From positions 1 through 45,669 of the forward strand of contig JALBVE010000011.1 in the NCBI GenBank assembly GCA_025050575.1: a stretch of 45,669 nt of DNA, read 5' to 3'. The DNA comes from Candidatus Devosia symbiotica (GTDB taxonomy: Bacteria > Pseudomonadota > Alphaproteobacteria > Rhizobiales > Devosiaceae). Shown here piece after piece: positions 28,249 to 37,333 of this stretch. Both the position numbers and the translations under genes were made by a program. The notes under the pieces are model-generated. The model was not told where the DNA came from. It saw nothing but the letters and a program-made list of their open reading frames with translations, and made no database searches. How positions within the stretch are numbered: the first letter of the stretch is position 1; the number at the start of each line of letters is the position of its first letter.

Positions 28249-29733
28249 CTATTCCATACGCTCGGGCAGATAGTCGGCATGCGCCAGATTGCCGAAGCGC
28301 GTATATTGCGCCTCAAAGCTTAGCTGCACTGTACCCGTGGGGCCGTGGCGCTGCTTGGCAATAATGACTTCAGCCTTACCGTGCACCTGTTCCATTTCTC
28401 CCTGCCAGCTCATGTGCTCTGGCGTGCCTTCTTTGGGTTCTTTGTTCTTGAGATAGTACTCTTCGCGATACACGAACAGCACCACATCGGCGTCCTGCTC
28501 GATAGAACCCGATTCGCGCAGATCGGAAAGCTGTGGATGCTTGTCGTCACGCGACTCCACCTGGCGGGACAGCTGCGAAAGCGCCACGATTGGCACTTCG
28601 AGTTCCTTGGCCAGCGCCTTCAGCGTCGTAGTAATTTCCGTCAGTTCCTGCACGCGATTCTGGCTCGATGTTTTAGTCGATCCGCTCAACAATTGCAGAT
28701 AGTCCACTACCAAGAAATCGAGGCCCTTTTGTCGCTTCAGGCGACGCGCCCGCGCTGCCAGCTGGGCCACGCTGATGCCGCCGGTATCATCGATATAAAG
28801 CGGAATCTTGCTTATCACATTGCTGACATCGATCAGCTTGGAAAACTGGCTGTCATGAATGCGGCCGCGGCGGATATCGGACGAGGAAATTTCGGCCTGC
28901 TCGGCCAGGATACGGGTTGCCAGCTGCTCTGAACTCATTTCCAGGCTGAAGAAGCCGACAATGCCGCCATTGGTGGTCTTGATATGCCCGTCTGGCTGCA
29001 TCTCGGACTTCCAGGACTTGGCGACGTTGAAGGCAATATTAGTCGCCAGCGAGGTTTTGCCCATGGCGGGGCGCCCCGCCAGGATGATCAAGTCGGACCG
29101 CTGCAAGCCGCCCATCTGCCGGTCCAGATCGTCCAGCAATGTGGCAACACCTGATAGCCCGTCATCGCGCTGATAGGCTTCGCCGGCCATCTGTATCGAG
29201 GCGCTCAACGCGGTGGAGAAATTGAGAAACCCGCCATCATAGCGGCCATTTTCCGCCAGTTGGAACAGTTCGCCCTCGACCTTCTCGATCTGTTTGTTGG
29301 GCGTCATCTCCACTTCGGATTCATAGGCGACCTGGACCATTTCTTCGCCGACCAGGATCAGATTGCGCCGGATCGCCAGATCATAGATCGCCTGACCGTA
29401 ATCGGCGGCATTGAGCACCGTGGTGGCTTCCGCCGCGAGGCGCGCCAGATATTGCGCCATGGTCACGTCAGGCAGCAACTGATCGGGCAAATGGGTCTTT
29501 ATAGTGGTGGGGTCTGCCGACTTGCCCGCACGGATGATCTTTCCGGCCAGCTCATAGATGTCGCGGTGAATCGGCTCGTAGAAATGAATCGGCTCGAGAA
29601 AGTCCGAAACACGATAGAACGCGTCATTGTTGATCAGCAACGCGCCTAGCAAGGCCTGCTCAGCTTCTACATTGTGCGGGGCGAGGCGAAACGACTTGTC
29701 TTCGGTCGGATGAAGCCGTGCGATTTCTGCCAT
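28249..29733 (-). CDS. dnaB: Replicative DNA helicase DnaB
   Basis: DnaB is the hexameric fork helicase. The 494-residue protein has the N-terminal collar domain (PHNVEAEQALLGALL), a linker helix, and the RecA-like domain with Walker A AGRPAMGKTS at about residue 219, Walker B FLVVDYLQL and the ESRDDKHPQLSDLRESG region with the arginine finger nearby. ATG at 29733 has GAGGGAT just upstream. No intein is present. It leads the dnaB-alr unit. Confidence 0.97.
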   Translation of the reverse strand: MAEIARLHPTEDKSFRLAPHNVEAEQALLGALLINNDAFYRVSDFLEPIHFYEPIHRDIYELAGKIIRAGKSADPTTIKTHLPDQLLPDVTMAQYLARLAAEATTVLNAADYGQAIYDLAIRRNLILVGEEMVQVAYESEVEMTPNKQIEKVEGELFQLAENGRYDGGFLNFSTALSASIQMAGEAYQRDDGLSGVATLLDDLDRQMGGLQRSDLIILAGRPAMGKTSLATNIAFNVAKSWKSEMQPDGHIKTTNGGIVGFFSLEMSSEQLATRILAEQAEISSSDIRRGRIHDSQFSKLIDVSNVISKIPLYIDDTGGISVAQLAARARRLKRQKGLDFLVVDYLQLLSGSTKTSSQNRVQELTEITTTLKALAKELEVPIVALSQLSRQVESRDDKHPQLSDLRESGSIEQDADVVLFVYREEYYLKNKEPKEGTPEHMSWQGEMEQVHGKAEVIIAKQRHGPTGTVQLSFEAQYTRFGNLAHADYLPERME

Positions 29734-29918
29734 GGATCCCTCGGGTAAACGTTAATCTTTTTTAACCACGCAATGCAGGCAAGAGTCTCGAACCTAAATC
29801 GCAAAGGTTAATGTGGCGAGAACCGGCTTGTGAACTCTGTGAACAACGGGGATTGCCAAGTCTTATGCCTGCATCCGAGCAGAGCATGAGAATGGCGTGA
29901 GTCGCGGCCTCCGCCCAA
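29734..29918. other. dnaB upstream region
   Basis: A 185-nt interval holding the dnaB promoter side. An AT-rich patch (GTTAATCTTTTTTAACC, a small inverted repeat) is at about 29750-29768. No gene seen. Confidence 0.35.
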
Positions 29919-29948
29919 CAAAAAAAGGCCGGGCAAGCTACCCGACCT
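29919..29948 (-). terminator. Intrinsic terminator of the rpsF-rpsR-rplI operon
   Basis: On the minus strand GGTCGGG pairs with CCCGGCC around a 6-nt loop and is followed by a run of seven Ts, 29 nt beyond the rplI stop codon. This is a textbook rho-independent terminator. Confidence 0.8.
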
Positions 29949-29976
29949 CTTCTAATTCTGATGGGACGCTGGGGTC

Positions 29977-30525
29977 CTAGACTTCGTCGTCGAAGCGCTC
30001 GTTCTGCTTGGCGTCCTTCTGGCCAGCGGCGAAATCACCATCGACAGCGTCTTCGCCAGCAATCTGGCGGGCCGCTTCGTCGGCCGAGCGGGCGACGTTG
30101 ACGGTGATGGTCACGGCAACTTCAGCATGCAGGTTCAGGCTGACGGTATGCAGGCCGACCGACTTGATCGGGTCGAGCAGATCAACCTGGCTGCGTTGCA
30201 CGGTAAAGCCGTTCTCGGCCAGTACCTCAACGATATCACGCGAAGCGACCGAACCATAGAGCTGGCCGGTTTCGCCGGCCTGACAGATCATCGTCACGAT
30301 GCTGCCATTCAGGCCTTCAGCAATGCCATTGGCGGCATTGCGGCGTTCTTCATTGCGCTTTTCGATATTGACGCGCTCGGCTTCGAATTTCTTGCGATTG
30401 CCTTCGGTGGCGCGCAGCGCCTTTCCCTGTGGCAGCAGGAAATTACGGGCAAAGCCGTCCTTGACGGTAACTTCGTCGCCGATCAAACCCGTACGGGCGA
30501 TACGCTCGAGAAGAATGACTTTCAT
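29977..30525 (-). CDS. rplI: 50S ribosomal protein bL9
   Basis: A 182-residue bL9. The N-terminal domain MKVILLERIARTGLIGDEVT and the signature GFARNFLLPQGKALRATEGN are followed by the long connecting helix (about 45-75) and the C-terminal rRNA-binding domain (LYGSVASRDIVEVL). An acidic C-terminal extension of about 30 residues (DAVDGDFAAGQKDAKQNERF) is common in this order. ATG at 30525 is chosen over an upstream in-frame start because AAGGA lies 8 nt before it and family homology begins there. Last gene of the rpsF-rpsR-rplI operon. Confidence 0.96.
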   Translation of the reverse strand: MKVILLERIARTGLIGDEVTVKDGFARNFLLPQGKALRATEGNRKKFEAERVNIEKRNEERRNAANGIAEGLNGSIVTMICQAGETGQLYGSVASRDIVEVLAENGFTVQRSQVDLLDPIKSVGLHTVSLNLHAEVAVTITVNVARSADEAARQIAGEDAVDGDFAAGQKDAKQNERFDDEV

Positions 30526-30668
30526 TTTGGAAATTCCTTGTGGCTGTCCCGTATCTTGGACGGTTAGGAGCGCTGGATCATTCTGCACGCCCCAGCTTTA
30601 GTGCTGGTGCGGCACAGATGGGCGAGTCGATAAGGGGTTAAGCTGATCGAAGCCAGCCCGACCAGATC

Positions 30669-30923
30669 TTACGAAACGGCGTACGGCATGATGCCTATGA
30701 AGCGGGCGCGCTTGATGGCGCGAGCCAATTCACGCTGCTTCAGGGCCGATACAGCCGTGATGCGGCTTGGCACGATTTTGCCGCGCTCGGAAACATAGCG
30801 CGAGAGCAGACGCGCGTCCTTGTAGTCGATCTTTGGCGCGCCTTCGCCCGAGAACGGGCAGGTCTTGCGGCGACGCTGGAAGGGACGACGGGCTTGGGCG
30901 GTAGTGAGATCTTTGATTGCCAT
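30669..30923 (-). CDS. rpsR: 30S ribosomal protein bS18
   Basis: An 84-residue bS18 with the diagnostic [29 protein letters not shown] and [20 protein letters not shown] segments. A single Cys lies in the CPFS motif. It is 21 nt downstream of rpsF and 143 nt upstream of rplI on the same strand. Intact. Confidence 0.97.
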   Translation of the reverse strand: MAIKDLTTAQARRPFQRRRKTCPFSGEGAPKIDYKDARLLSRYVSERGKIVPSRITAVSALKQRELARAIKRARFIGIMPYAVS

Positions 30924-30944
30924 AGCGTAGGGATCCTTCTGATC

Positions 30945-31343
30945 TTAGAAACGGCGCGGGCGGCATTCGGCGCTGAAACCGCCACGCTCGCCACCACGAT
31001 CTGAGCGAGTGTCGTCGCGGTCGCGCTTTGCCATCATGGCAGACAGGCCTTCTTCATGCTCGTCCACACGGACAGTCATGAAGCGCAGGATATTTTCATT
31101 AATGCGCATCTGGCGTTCCATTTCTACAACCGCCGCTGGCGATGCTTCGATGTTCAGCAAGGTGTAGTGCGCCTTGCGGTTCTTGCGGATGCGGTAGGAG
31201 AGACCCTTCAGGCCCCAATATTCGTTCTTGGTAACTTTGCCGCCACCGGTGGCGAGAATGTCAGAAAGAGCAGTGGTCAGTTCTTCAACTTGCTGCTGGG
31301 AAGCGTCCTGGCGTGCCAGGTAGATATGCTCGTAAAGGGCCAT
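30945..31343 (-). CDS. rpsF: 30S ribosomal protein bS6
   Basis: A 132-residue bS6 that binds 16S rRNA as a pair with bS18. [15 protein letters not shown] and the central [20 protein letters not shown] are typical; the C-terminal tail is rich in Arg, Asp and Glu ([18 protein letters not shown]), usual for alphaproteobacteria. First gene of the operon, divergent from fabD. GGAAGG lies 6-12 nt before the ATG. Confidence 0.97.
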   Translation of the reverse strand: MALYEHIYLARQDASQQQVEELTTALSDILATGGGKVTKNEYWGLKGLSYRIRKNRKAHYTLLNIEASPAAVVEMERQMRINENILRFMTVRVDEHEEGLSAMMAKRDRDDTRSDRGGERGGFSAECRPRRF

Positions 31344-31673
31344 GAATGCGCCTTCCTTTTATGATTTAAACACTACAATCACTTAGCGCAGAGCCTCTTT
31401 GGAGCCGGGAAGGGCGTCAAAGCAGTCTTGCAAAGAGCGGGAACACGGGAGGCCGGACAAATCGTCCTAATTTGCAATACGCAAACCCTCCGTTCAGCCC
31501 CCGGCCAAACGAATTGCTAGTGCGGCTATAGGGTACGAGTGAGTCCGAAGCAAGGCAAAACTGGGCGAAACCGGTCGCGCGCCTTGACACCGCTACACCC
31601 GCAAGGCAAACGCTGGGCAGCTGGACAGGCGCATGGCTTAATGTCTAAGGTGATACCTTGGAGGACTTTTAAC
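31344..31673. promoter_or_regulatory. Divergent promoter region between rpsF and fabD
   Basis: A 330-nt gap between divergent rpsF and fabD must contain both promoters. I see no coding signature and no secure -35/-10 pair. An in-frame extension of fabD back to 31539 has no family homology and is better read as leader. Confidence 0.45.
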
Positions 31674-32624
31674 ATGACCAAACGCGCATTCATGTTTCCC
31701 GGACAGGGAAGTCAGGCCGTCGGCATGGGCAAGGATCTGGCCGCTGCCTATCCCGCAGCCCGTGCGGTGTTTCAGGAGGTCGATGAAGCCCTTGGCCAGC
31801 GTCTGTCGGCCATCATGTTTGAAGGTCCCGAGGATATCCTACGTCTCACCGAAAATGCCCAGCCAGCGCTAATGGCGGTCAGTCTGGCGGTCATGCGGGT
31901 CCATGCAGCCAAGGGCGTTCGCCTGGCCGATCATGCCGCCTATGTCGCCGGCCATTCGCTGGGCGAATATTCAGCACTCTGCGCCGCCGGCACCTTCTCG
32001 CTGTCTGATGCGGCCCGTCTGCTCAGGACCCGCGGCCAGGCCATGCAGAAGGCCGTGCCGGTTGGCCACGGCGCCATGGCCGCTCTGCTTGGCCTGGATT
32101 TGCCGACCGCGCGTGACGTGGCGGCCGAAGCTGCAGGCGACGAGGTCTGCGATATTGCCAATGACAATGCGCCTGGCCAGGTCGTCATTTCCGGCGCCAC
32201 GGCCGCTGTCGAGCGGGCTGTTGAGATCGCCAAGGCCAAAGGTGCCAAGCGCGCCCTATTGCTGCCTGTCAGCGCGCCGTTCCACTGCTCGCTGATGCAG
32301 CCCGCCGCTGACGCCATGGCCGCAGCGTTGGCCGAAGTTACCGTCAATGCGCCTGTTGTTCCGCTGGTCGCCAATGTTCTGGCGGCACCGATCACCGATC
32401 CCGATGAAATCCGCCGGCGCCTCGTCGAGCAGATCACCGGCGTCGTGCGCTGGACCGAAAGTGTCACCTGGTTGACCGGTGCCGGTGGGGTGACCCATCT
32501 GGTCGAACTGGGCACTGGCAAGGTTCTTACCGGCCTGGCCAAGCGCATTAATGCCGAGGTTACTGCCACTGCCGTCTACATCCCGGCCGATATCGATGCC
32601 TTTGTTGCCGAACTGTCGGCCTGA
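31674..32624 (+). CDS. fabD: Malonyl-CoA:ACP transacylase
   Basis: FabD loads malonyl groups onto acyl carrier protein for type II fatty acid synthesis. The 316-residue protein begins FMFPGQGSQAVGMG; the nucleophile Ser95 is in GHSLGEYS, and the catalytic His204 is in APFHCSLM. ATG at 31674 is preceded by GGAGG at 31660-31664. It opens the cluster fabD-fabG-acpP-fabF. Confidence 0.97.
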   Translation: MTKRAFMFPGQGSQAVGMGKDLAAAYPAARAVFQEVDEALGQRLSAIMFEGPEDILRLTENAQPALMAVSLAVMRVHAAKGVRLADHAAYVAGHSLGEYSALCAAGTFSLSDAARLLRTRGQAMQKAVPVGHGAMAALLGLDLPTARDVAAEAAGDEVCDIANDNAPGQVVISGATAAVERAVEIAKAKGAKRALLLPVSAPFHCSLMQPAADAMAAALAEVTVNAPVVPLVANVLAAPITDPDEIRRRLVEQITGVVRWTESVTWLTGAGGVTHLVELGTGKVLTGLAKRINAEVTATAVYIPADIDAFVAELSA

Positions 32625-32680
32625 CCCCTTGATTCAAAATCTGAGCGAGCTGAATCGCTTTCTCCACGGAAAACACTTAA

Positions 32681-33418
32681 ATGTTTGATTTAACTGGTAA
32701 ACGAGCCCTCGTGACCGGCGCTAGCGGCGGCATTGGCCGCGAAATTGCCAAGGCGCTTGCCGCTGCAGGCGCCACCGTCGCCCTAAGCGGCACTCGTGTC
32801 GGGGCTCTCGAGGAAACGGCTGGCGCCATCGGCAGGGACTGCCCAATTCTGCCCTGCAACCTGTCAAAGCTCGATGAAGTCGACAAGCTCGTGCCCGCTG
32901 TCGAAGCGGCCATGGGCGGCCTCGATATCCTGATTAACAATGCCGGCATGACACGCGACAATCTGTTCATGCGCATGAAGGACGAAGAATGGGACGAGGT
33001 CCTGGCGGTCAATCTAACGGCCGCCTTCCACCTTAATCGCGCCGTGCTTCGCGGGATGACGAAGCAGCGCTTCGGCCGCATTATCGGCATTTCCTCGGTC
33101 GTGGGTGTCATGGGTAATCCAGGTCAGGGCAATTACGCCGCCTCTAAGGCGGGCCTGATCGGCATGAACAAGGCCCTGGCCCACGAAGTGGTCTCGCGCA
33201 ACATTACGGTCAATTCCATTGCGCCCGGCTTTATTGCCTCGGCCATGACCGATGAGCTCAACAACAAGCAGCGCGAGGCGATCCTGTCGACCATTCCAGC
33301 CCATCGCTTGGGGACGGCGCAGGAAGTGGCTGGCTGCGCCGTTTTTCTGTGCAGCGATGCCGCCGCTTATATCACGGGCCATACACTCAACGTCAATGGC
33401 GGTATGGCAATGATATAA
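32681..33418 (+). CDS. fabG: 3-oxoacyl-ACP reductase
   Basis: FabG is the NADPH-dependent reductase of the fatty acid cycle. The 245-residue SDR has TGASGGIG (12-19), NNAGMTRDNLFMRMK with the FabG-specific Asn, catalytic Ser139, Tyr152 and Lys156 (SS, YAASK), and the family end TGHTLNVNGGMAMI. It follows fabD by 56 nt. Its position between fabD and acpP distinguishes it from general SDRs such as the one at 21946. Confidence 0.96.
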   Translation: MFDLTGKRALVTGASGGIGREIAKALAAAGATVALSGTRVGALEETAGAIGRDCPILPCNLSKLDEVDKLVPAVEAAMGGLDILINNAGMTRDNLFMRMKDEEWDEVLAVNLTAAFHLNRAVLRGMTKQRFGRIIGISSVVGVMGNPGQGNYAASKAGLIGMNKALAHEVVSRNITVNSIAPGFIASAMTDELNNKQREAILSTIPAHRLGTAQEVAGCAVFLCSDAAAYITGHTLNVNGGMAMI

Positions 33419-33568
33419 TAAAGGGTACCAGCCCGCTGAAAACCGGGGCATTGGCTTATAGCGCGGACTTAACAAGTGTGCTAATCGGCACCGGTTGCAT
33501 CCTGGCAGATCGCCTTGCGGACGCGCGAAAGCGCGCCTACATTGCCGATTAAATAGTCAAAACGGTGC

Positions 33569-33597
33569 TTGAAGATTTGGCAGTACGCCAATAAGAA
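33569..33597 (+). promoter_or_regulatory. Possible acpP promoter
   Basis: TTGAAG at 33569-33574 and TAAGAA at 33592-33597 are 17 nt apart. acpP often has its own strong promoter, and the 223-nt fabG-acpP gap leaves room for one. The -10 match is weak. Confidence 0.3.
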
Positions 33598-33614
33598 ACG
33601 AAACGAAACGAAAC
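33595..33614. repeat. Four-copy GAAAC tandem repeat in acpP leader
   Basis: Four exact copies of GAAAC lie 27-47 nt before the acpP start codon, overlapping the proposed -10. A change in copy number would alter leader length or promoter geometry. Confidence 0.8.
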
Positions 33615-33641
33615 GTCGATTTCGAAAAGGGAAGTCAAACT

Positions 33642-33878
33642 ATGAGCGATGTCGCTGATCGGGTCCGCAAGATCGTTGTGGAACACCTTAATGTGGATGC
33701 CGAGAAGGTTGTCGAAAAGGCTAGCTTTATCGACGATCTGGGTGCTGACTCCCTCGACCAGGTCGAGCTGGTGATGGCCTTTGAAGAAGAATTCTCGGTT
33801 GAGATTCCGGACGATGCTGCTGAAGGCATTCAGACCTTCGGTGATGCCGTTTCGTTCCTCACCAAAGCTGTTGGCTAA
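33642..33878 (+). CDS. acpP: Acyl carrier protein
   Basis: A 78-residue acidic protein with the 4'-phosphopantetheine site Ser37 in [10 protein letters not shown], followed by [20 protein letters not shown]. It carries growing acyl chains for phospholipid and lipid A synthesis. Length and motif are normal. fabF follows after 22 nt. GGGAAG lies 8-14 nt before the ATG. Confidence 0.98.
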   Translation: MSDVADRVRKIVVEHLNVDAEKVVEKASFIDDLGADSLDQVELVMAFEEEFSVEIPDDAAEGIQTFGDAVSFLTKAVG

Positions 33879-33900
33879 CAGTCGACGGAGATAAATCAAT

Positions 33901-35169
33901 ATGGAATTGCGTCGCGTTGTCATCTCCGGGATGGGCCTTGTAACGCCCCTCGGTTGCGGAGTTGAAGCCACATGGGCCAATATCCTGGCTGGCAAAAGTG
34001 GTGCCAAGCGCATAGACGAATTCCAGGTTGACGACATTGCCTGCCAGATCGCTCATCGCTTGCCGCTCGGCGACTATGCCGACGGCAAATACAATCCAGA
34101 TGAGTGGATGGACACCAAGGAACAGCGCAAGGTCGATCCCTTCATCGTGTACGCGATGGCGGCGACGACCCAGGCTATTCAGGATGCTGGCGTTGAGCCT
34201 AGGACCCAGGAAGATCAGGAACGCGCAGGCGTCCTGATCGGCTCTGGCATTGGTGGCATTGGCGGCATCTATGACGCTTCCATCATCTTGCATGAAAAGG
34301 GCCCGCGTCGGATCAGCCCCTTCTTCATTCCCGGTCGGTTAATCAATTTGGCTTCTGGCCATGTATCGATTCGGTTTGGCCTCAAGGGCCCCAATCACTC
34401 CGTCGTCACGGCCTGTTCTACCGGCGCGCATGCCATTGGTGATGCGGCCCGCCTGATTGCCTTGGGCGATGCGGACGTCATGATAGCCGGCGGCGCCGAA
34501 GCCTGCGTCAATCGCCTGGCACTGGCCGGCTTTGCTGCCTGCCGTGCCTTGTCCACCGCTTTTAATGACAATCCGACAGCCGCCTCGCGGCCTTACGACA
34601 AGGATCGTGATGGCTTCGTGATGGGCGAGGGGGCCGGCATTGTTGTTCTCGAGGACTATGAGCGAGCCAAGGCTCGTGGCGCCAAGATTTATGGAGAAAT
34701 CATCGGCTATGGCCTGTCTGGCGATGCCTATCATATTACCGCGCCGTCTGAAGACGGCGATGGTGGTTTCCGCTGCATGCAAGCGGCTATCGAGCGTGCC
34801 CAGATCAGCCCGAGCGAGATTGACTACATCAATGCGCATGGCACTTCGACGCCGCTGGGCGACGAAATCGAACTGGGTTCGGTTACTCGCATGCTGGGCG
34901 ATGTCGCCGCGAACGTGGCCATGAGTTCGACCAAGTCGGCGGTCGGTCATTTGCTCGGCGCAGCCGGTTCTGTCGAGGCGATCTTCTCGCTGCTGGCCAT
35001 GCGCGACAGCATCGCGCCGCCGACGCTGAATCTGAACAACCCATCGGTGGAAACCGCGATCAATCTGGTGCCCAAAAAGGCACTCAAGAAAGAGATCAAC
35101 GTCGCGCTGTCCAACAGCTTTGGCTTTGGCGGCACCAATGCCACGCTAGTGATGCGCAAGGTTCACTGA
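33901..35169 (+). CDS. fabF: Beta-ketoacyl-ACP synthase II
   Basis: FabF elongates acyl-ACP by condensation with malonyl-ACP. The 422-residue thiolase-fold protein has the Cys172-His313-His350 triad in TACSTGAH, NAHGTSTPLGD and KSAVGHLLGAAG, with the C-terminal SNSFGFGGTNATLV. GGAGA lies 11 nt before ATG 33901. Intact and in the usual place after acpP. Confidence 0.97.
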   Translation: MELRRVVISGMGLVTPLGCGVEATWANILAGKSGAKRIDEFQVDDIACQIAHRLPLGDYADGKYNPDEWMDTKEQRKVDPFIVYAMAATTQAIQDAGVEPRTQEDQERAGVLIGSGIGGIGGIYDASIILHEKGPRRISPFFIPGRLINLASGHVSIRFGLKGPNHSVVTACSTGAHAIGDAARLIALGDADVMIAGGAEACVNRLALAGFAACRALSTAFNDNPTAASRPYDKDRDGFVMGEGAGIVVLEDYERAKARGAKIYGEIIGYGLSGDAYHITAPSEDGDGGFRCMQAAIERAQISPSEIDYINAHGTSTPLGDEIELGSVTRMLGDVAANVAMSSTKSAVGHLLGAAGSVEAIFSLLAMRDSIAPPTLNLNNPSVETAINLVPKKALKKEINVALSNSFGFGGTNATLVMRKVH

Positions 35170-35336
35170 CTTTTCCACGATTGTGGACCGGCCATTGCAT
35201 CGCCGCTTGGCGTGCCCCTGTCTTTGCCGCTGGCCACGCCAGCGATGTCGCTGGCGCTGTCCTCGAATGGCCGTCAATTTGCACTGAAGATTTGACACGC
35301 TTCTCGAATGACTGGGCATTAAGGTTCAACAGCACA

Positions 35337-36437
35337 ATGAATAATTGCAAGGCCCGGCGCCCTAGCCGCCGTTCCCGCAATGGCTTGGTCGATGTCCTGA
35401 ACGCTCTGCTGACCCTGCTGGTCCTTGGCTTGCTCCTGGCTGGCGGCGCTGTTCTTTACAGTACATCCCAGTTCTATGGCGATGGCCCTCTGACCCAGGA
35501 AGCTATCTTCCGCGTCGAGGCAGGCTCGGGTCTGAGCTCGATCTCCACCCGACTTGAAGAGCAGGGGCTCATCTCCAACCGCTACATCTTTCAGGCCGGC
35601 GGGAGGACGCTAGAGCGGGTCTCCATCATTCAGCAGGGCGATTTTCTCATATCTGCGGGGGCCAGCATGGCCGACATTCTCACGGAAATTTCCGAAGGCA
35701 ATCCGATTCGCTATGCGGTGACCATTCCTGAGGGATGGACCTCATGGGAGGTCGTGCAGCGCATCAACGCCAATGAGAATCTGATTGGCGAAATTACCAC
35801 CGTCCAGGCAGAAGGCTCCGTGCTGCCCGCCAGCTACGACTACGTTCCCGGTGATACCCGCCAGTCCGTGCTGGACAAGATGCAGACGGCCATGACCGAG
35901 GCACTGGCCGAAGTTTGGGCTGACCGCCAGGCCGACTTGCCACTCAAAACACCCGAAGATTTGCTCGTTCTTGCCTCAATTGTCGAGCGTGAGACCGGTG
36001 TGGCCTCCGAGCGTCCGCAGGTCGCTGCCGTCTTCGTCAATCGGTTGCGCGCCGGCATGCGTCTCCAGTCTGATTCCACCATCATCTATGGCATCACCAA
36101 GGGACAGGCCGCGCTTGGCCGTGGCTTGCGCCGCTCCGAGATCGAAGCCAAGACCGAATACAACACCTACCAGATCGATGGTCTGCCACCCACGCCGATC
36201 GCCAATCCGGGCATTGAGGCGCTCAGGGCCGTCGCTAACCCCGATAGCCACGACTATCTCTATTTCGTCGCCAAGGGGGCCTTACCCAGCGAAGGGCACG
36301 TCTTTGCCGAGACCTATGCCGAGCATCGCAAGAACGTCGCCCGCTACCGCAAGCTGGCCGATGAAGTTGGGGCCGCTCGCAAGACGCTAGAGGATGCCCA
36401 GGCCGGCGTTGCTGCTGACGTGCCGGCCGCTCAGTAA
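35337..36437 (+). CDS. mltG: Endolytic murein transglycosylase MltG
   Basis: MltG cuts nascent glycan strands and sets their length. The 366-residue protein has a basic cytoplasmic start (KARRPSRRSRNG), one membrane helix at about 18-40, a LysM-like region (about 58-125) and the YceG catalytic domain with ASIVERETG at 213-221, which holds the catalytic Glu, and SRLQSDSTI-like MRLQSDSTIIYG. ATG 35337 is chosen over the in-frame GTG at 35181 because the extra 52 residues are unlike the family and would put charged residues before the membrane anchor. Follows fabF, as is common in Hyphomicrobiales. Confidence 0.92.
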   Translation: MNNCKARRPSRRSRNGLVDVLNALLTLLVLGLLLAGGAVLYSTSQFYGDGPLTQEAIFRVEAGSGLSSISTRLEEQGLISNRYIFQAGGRTLERVSIIQQGDFLISAGASMADILTEISEGNPIRYAVTIPEGWTSWEVVQRINANENLIGEITTVQAEGSVLPASYDYVPGDTRQSVLDKMQTAMTEALAEVWADRQADLPLKTPEDLLVLASIVERETGVASERPQVAAVFVNRLRAGMRLQSDSTIIYGITKGQAALGRGLRRSEIEAKTEYNTYQIDGLPPTPIANPGIEALRAVANPDSHDYLYFVAKGALPSEGHVFAETYAEHRKNVARYRKLADEVGAARKTLEDAQAGVAADVPAAQ

Positions 36438-36454
36438 GCCATTCCCTGGCGATC

Positions 36455-37302
36455 ATGACCGATTACGCCCGGGCCTCTAGCGCAGCCGCAGGTGCGTCCT
36501 TCACCTGCCAAATCAAATCGGTCAACTCCCGCAGCCTCGGCATCCGCCTGCGCCTTGCGCCTAGCTCCGACGTGCTCAAAAGCGAAATCCCCCAGCTCAT
36601 TGGCAAGATGGTGACGCGCGGTTCCATTACCTGCAATCTGGCCGTTGAGCATGACGGTGCGGGGGGCATGTTCTGGTCAATCAGCAGGTCCTTGCCACTG
36701 TATTGGCCGCTATGGGCGAATTGACGGGCAAGATTGCGGCCTCGCCGCCGAGCCTGGATAGCATCTTGGTCCTCAAGGGCGTGTTTGAACAGCGCGACCT
36801 ACCCATGACGGCGGTAGTCGAGGAAGCCCTGAGCACCGCCATTATTGAGAGAACCTCCCAGGCGTTGGTCGATCTGGTGTTGGCGCGGCGCCAGGAAGGT
36901 AGCCGGATTGCCGCAGTTCTCCTGCAGCGCCTGCAGGAGATCGAGGCTCTGATCGCCCAGGCTGAGGCTCATCCGAGCCGCAGCCGCGATATCATTCTGG
37001 CCCGGCTGCGCTGGCAGGTCTCCGAGCTGGCCGACGACATCATGCTGCCCGAGGAGTGTCTGGCCCAGGAAGCGCTGCTTTTAGCCACTAAGGCCGATAT
37101 CCGCGAAGAACTCGACCGCTTTACCGCGCACCTCGGCAGTGCCCGCCAGTTGATCGCTGGCGGTGGCGCCATGGGCCGACGGCTGGACTTTTTGGGCCAG
37201 GAATTCAACCGCGAAGCCAATACGCTGTGCAACAAATCCAATGCGATGGAACTGACTGCCGTCGGTCTTGACCTCAAGGCATCGATTGATCAATTACGCT
37301 AG
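36455..37302 (+). pseudogene. yicC: YicC family protein with one frameshift in a G tract
   Basis: YicC proteins are stress-induced factors; the E. coli member is reported to act as an endoribonuclease. The N-terminal part (MTDYARASSAAAGASF, IKSVNSRSLGIRLRLAP) is open to about 36665, where a run of six Gs (36661-36666) coincides with a shift. Adding one G restores a continuous frame through VLVNQQVLATVLAAMGEL into the C-terminal DUF1732 domain (LRWQVSELADDIMLPEE, GRRLDFLGQEFNREANTLCNK), which is intact to the stop at 37302. Residues elsewhere look well conserved, so this is either a very recent mutation, a slippage-corrected gene or a sequencing error. It sits between mltG and gmk, its normal place. 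Confidence 0.8.
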
Positions 37303-37333
37303 AAAATGCAGAACATCGAATAGGAACCTGCTG

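Noticed and set aside
31539..31673. In-frame N-terminal extension of fabD
   Set aside because: GGAGG and family homology both place the start at 31674.
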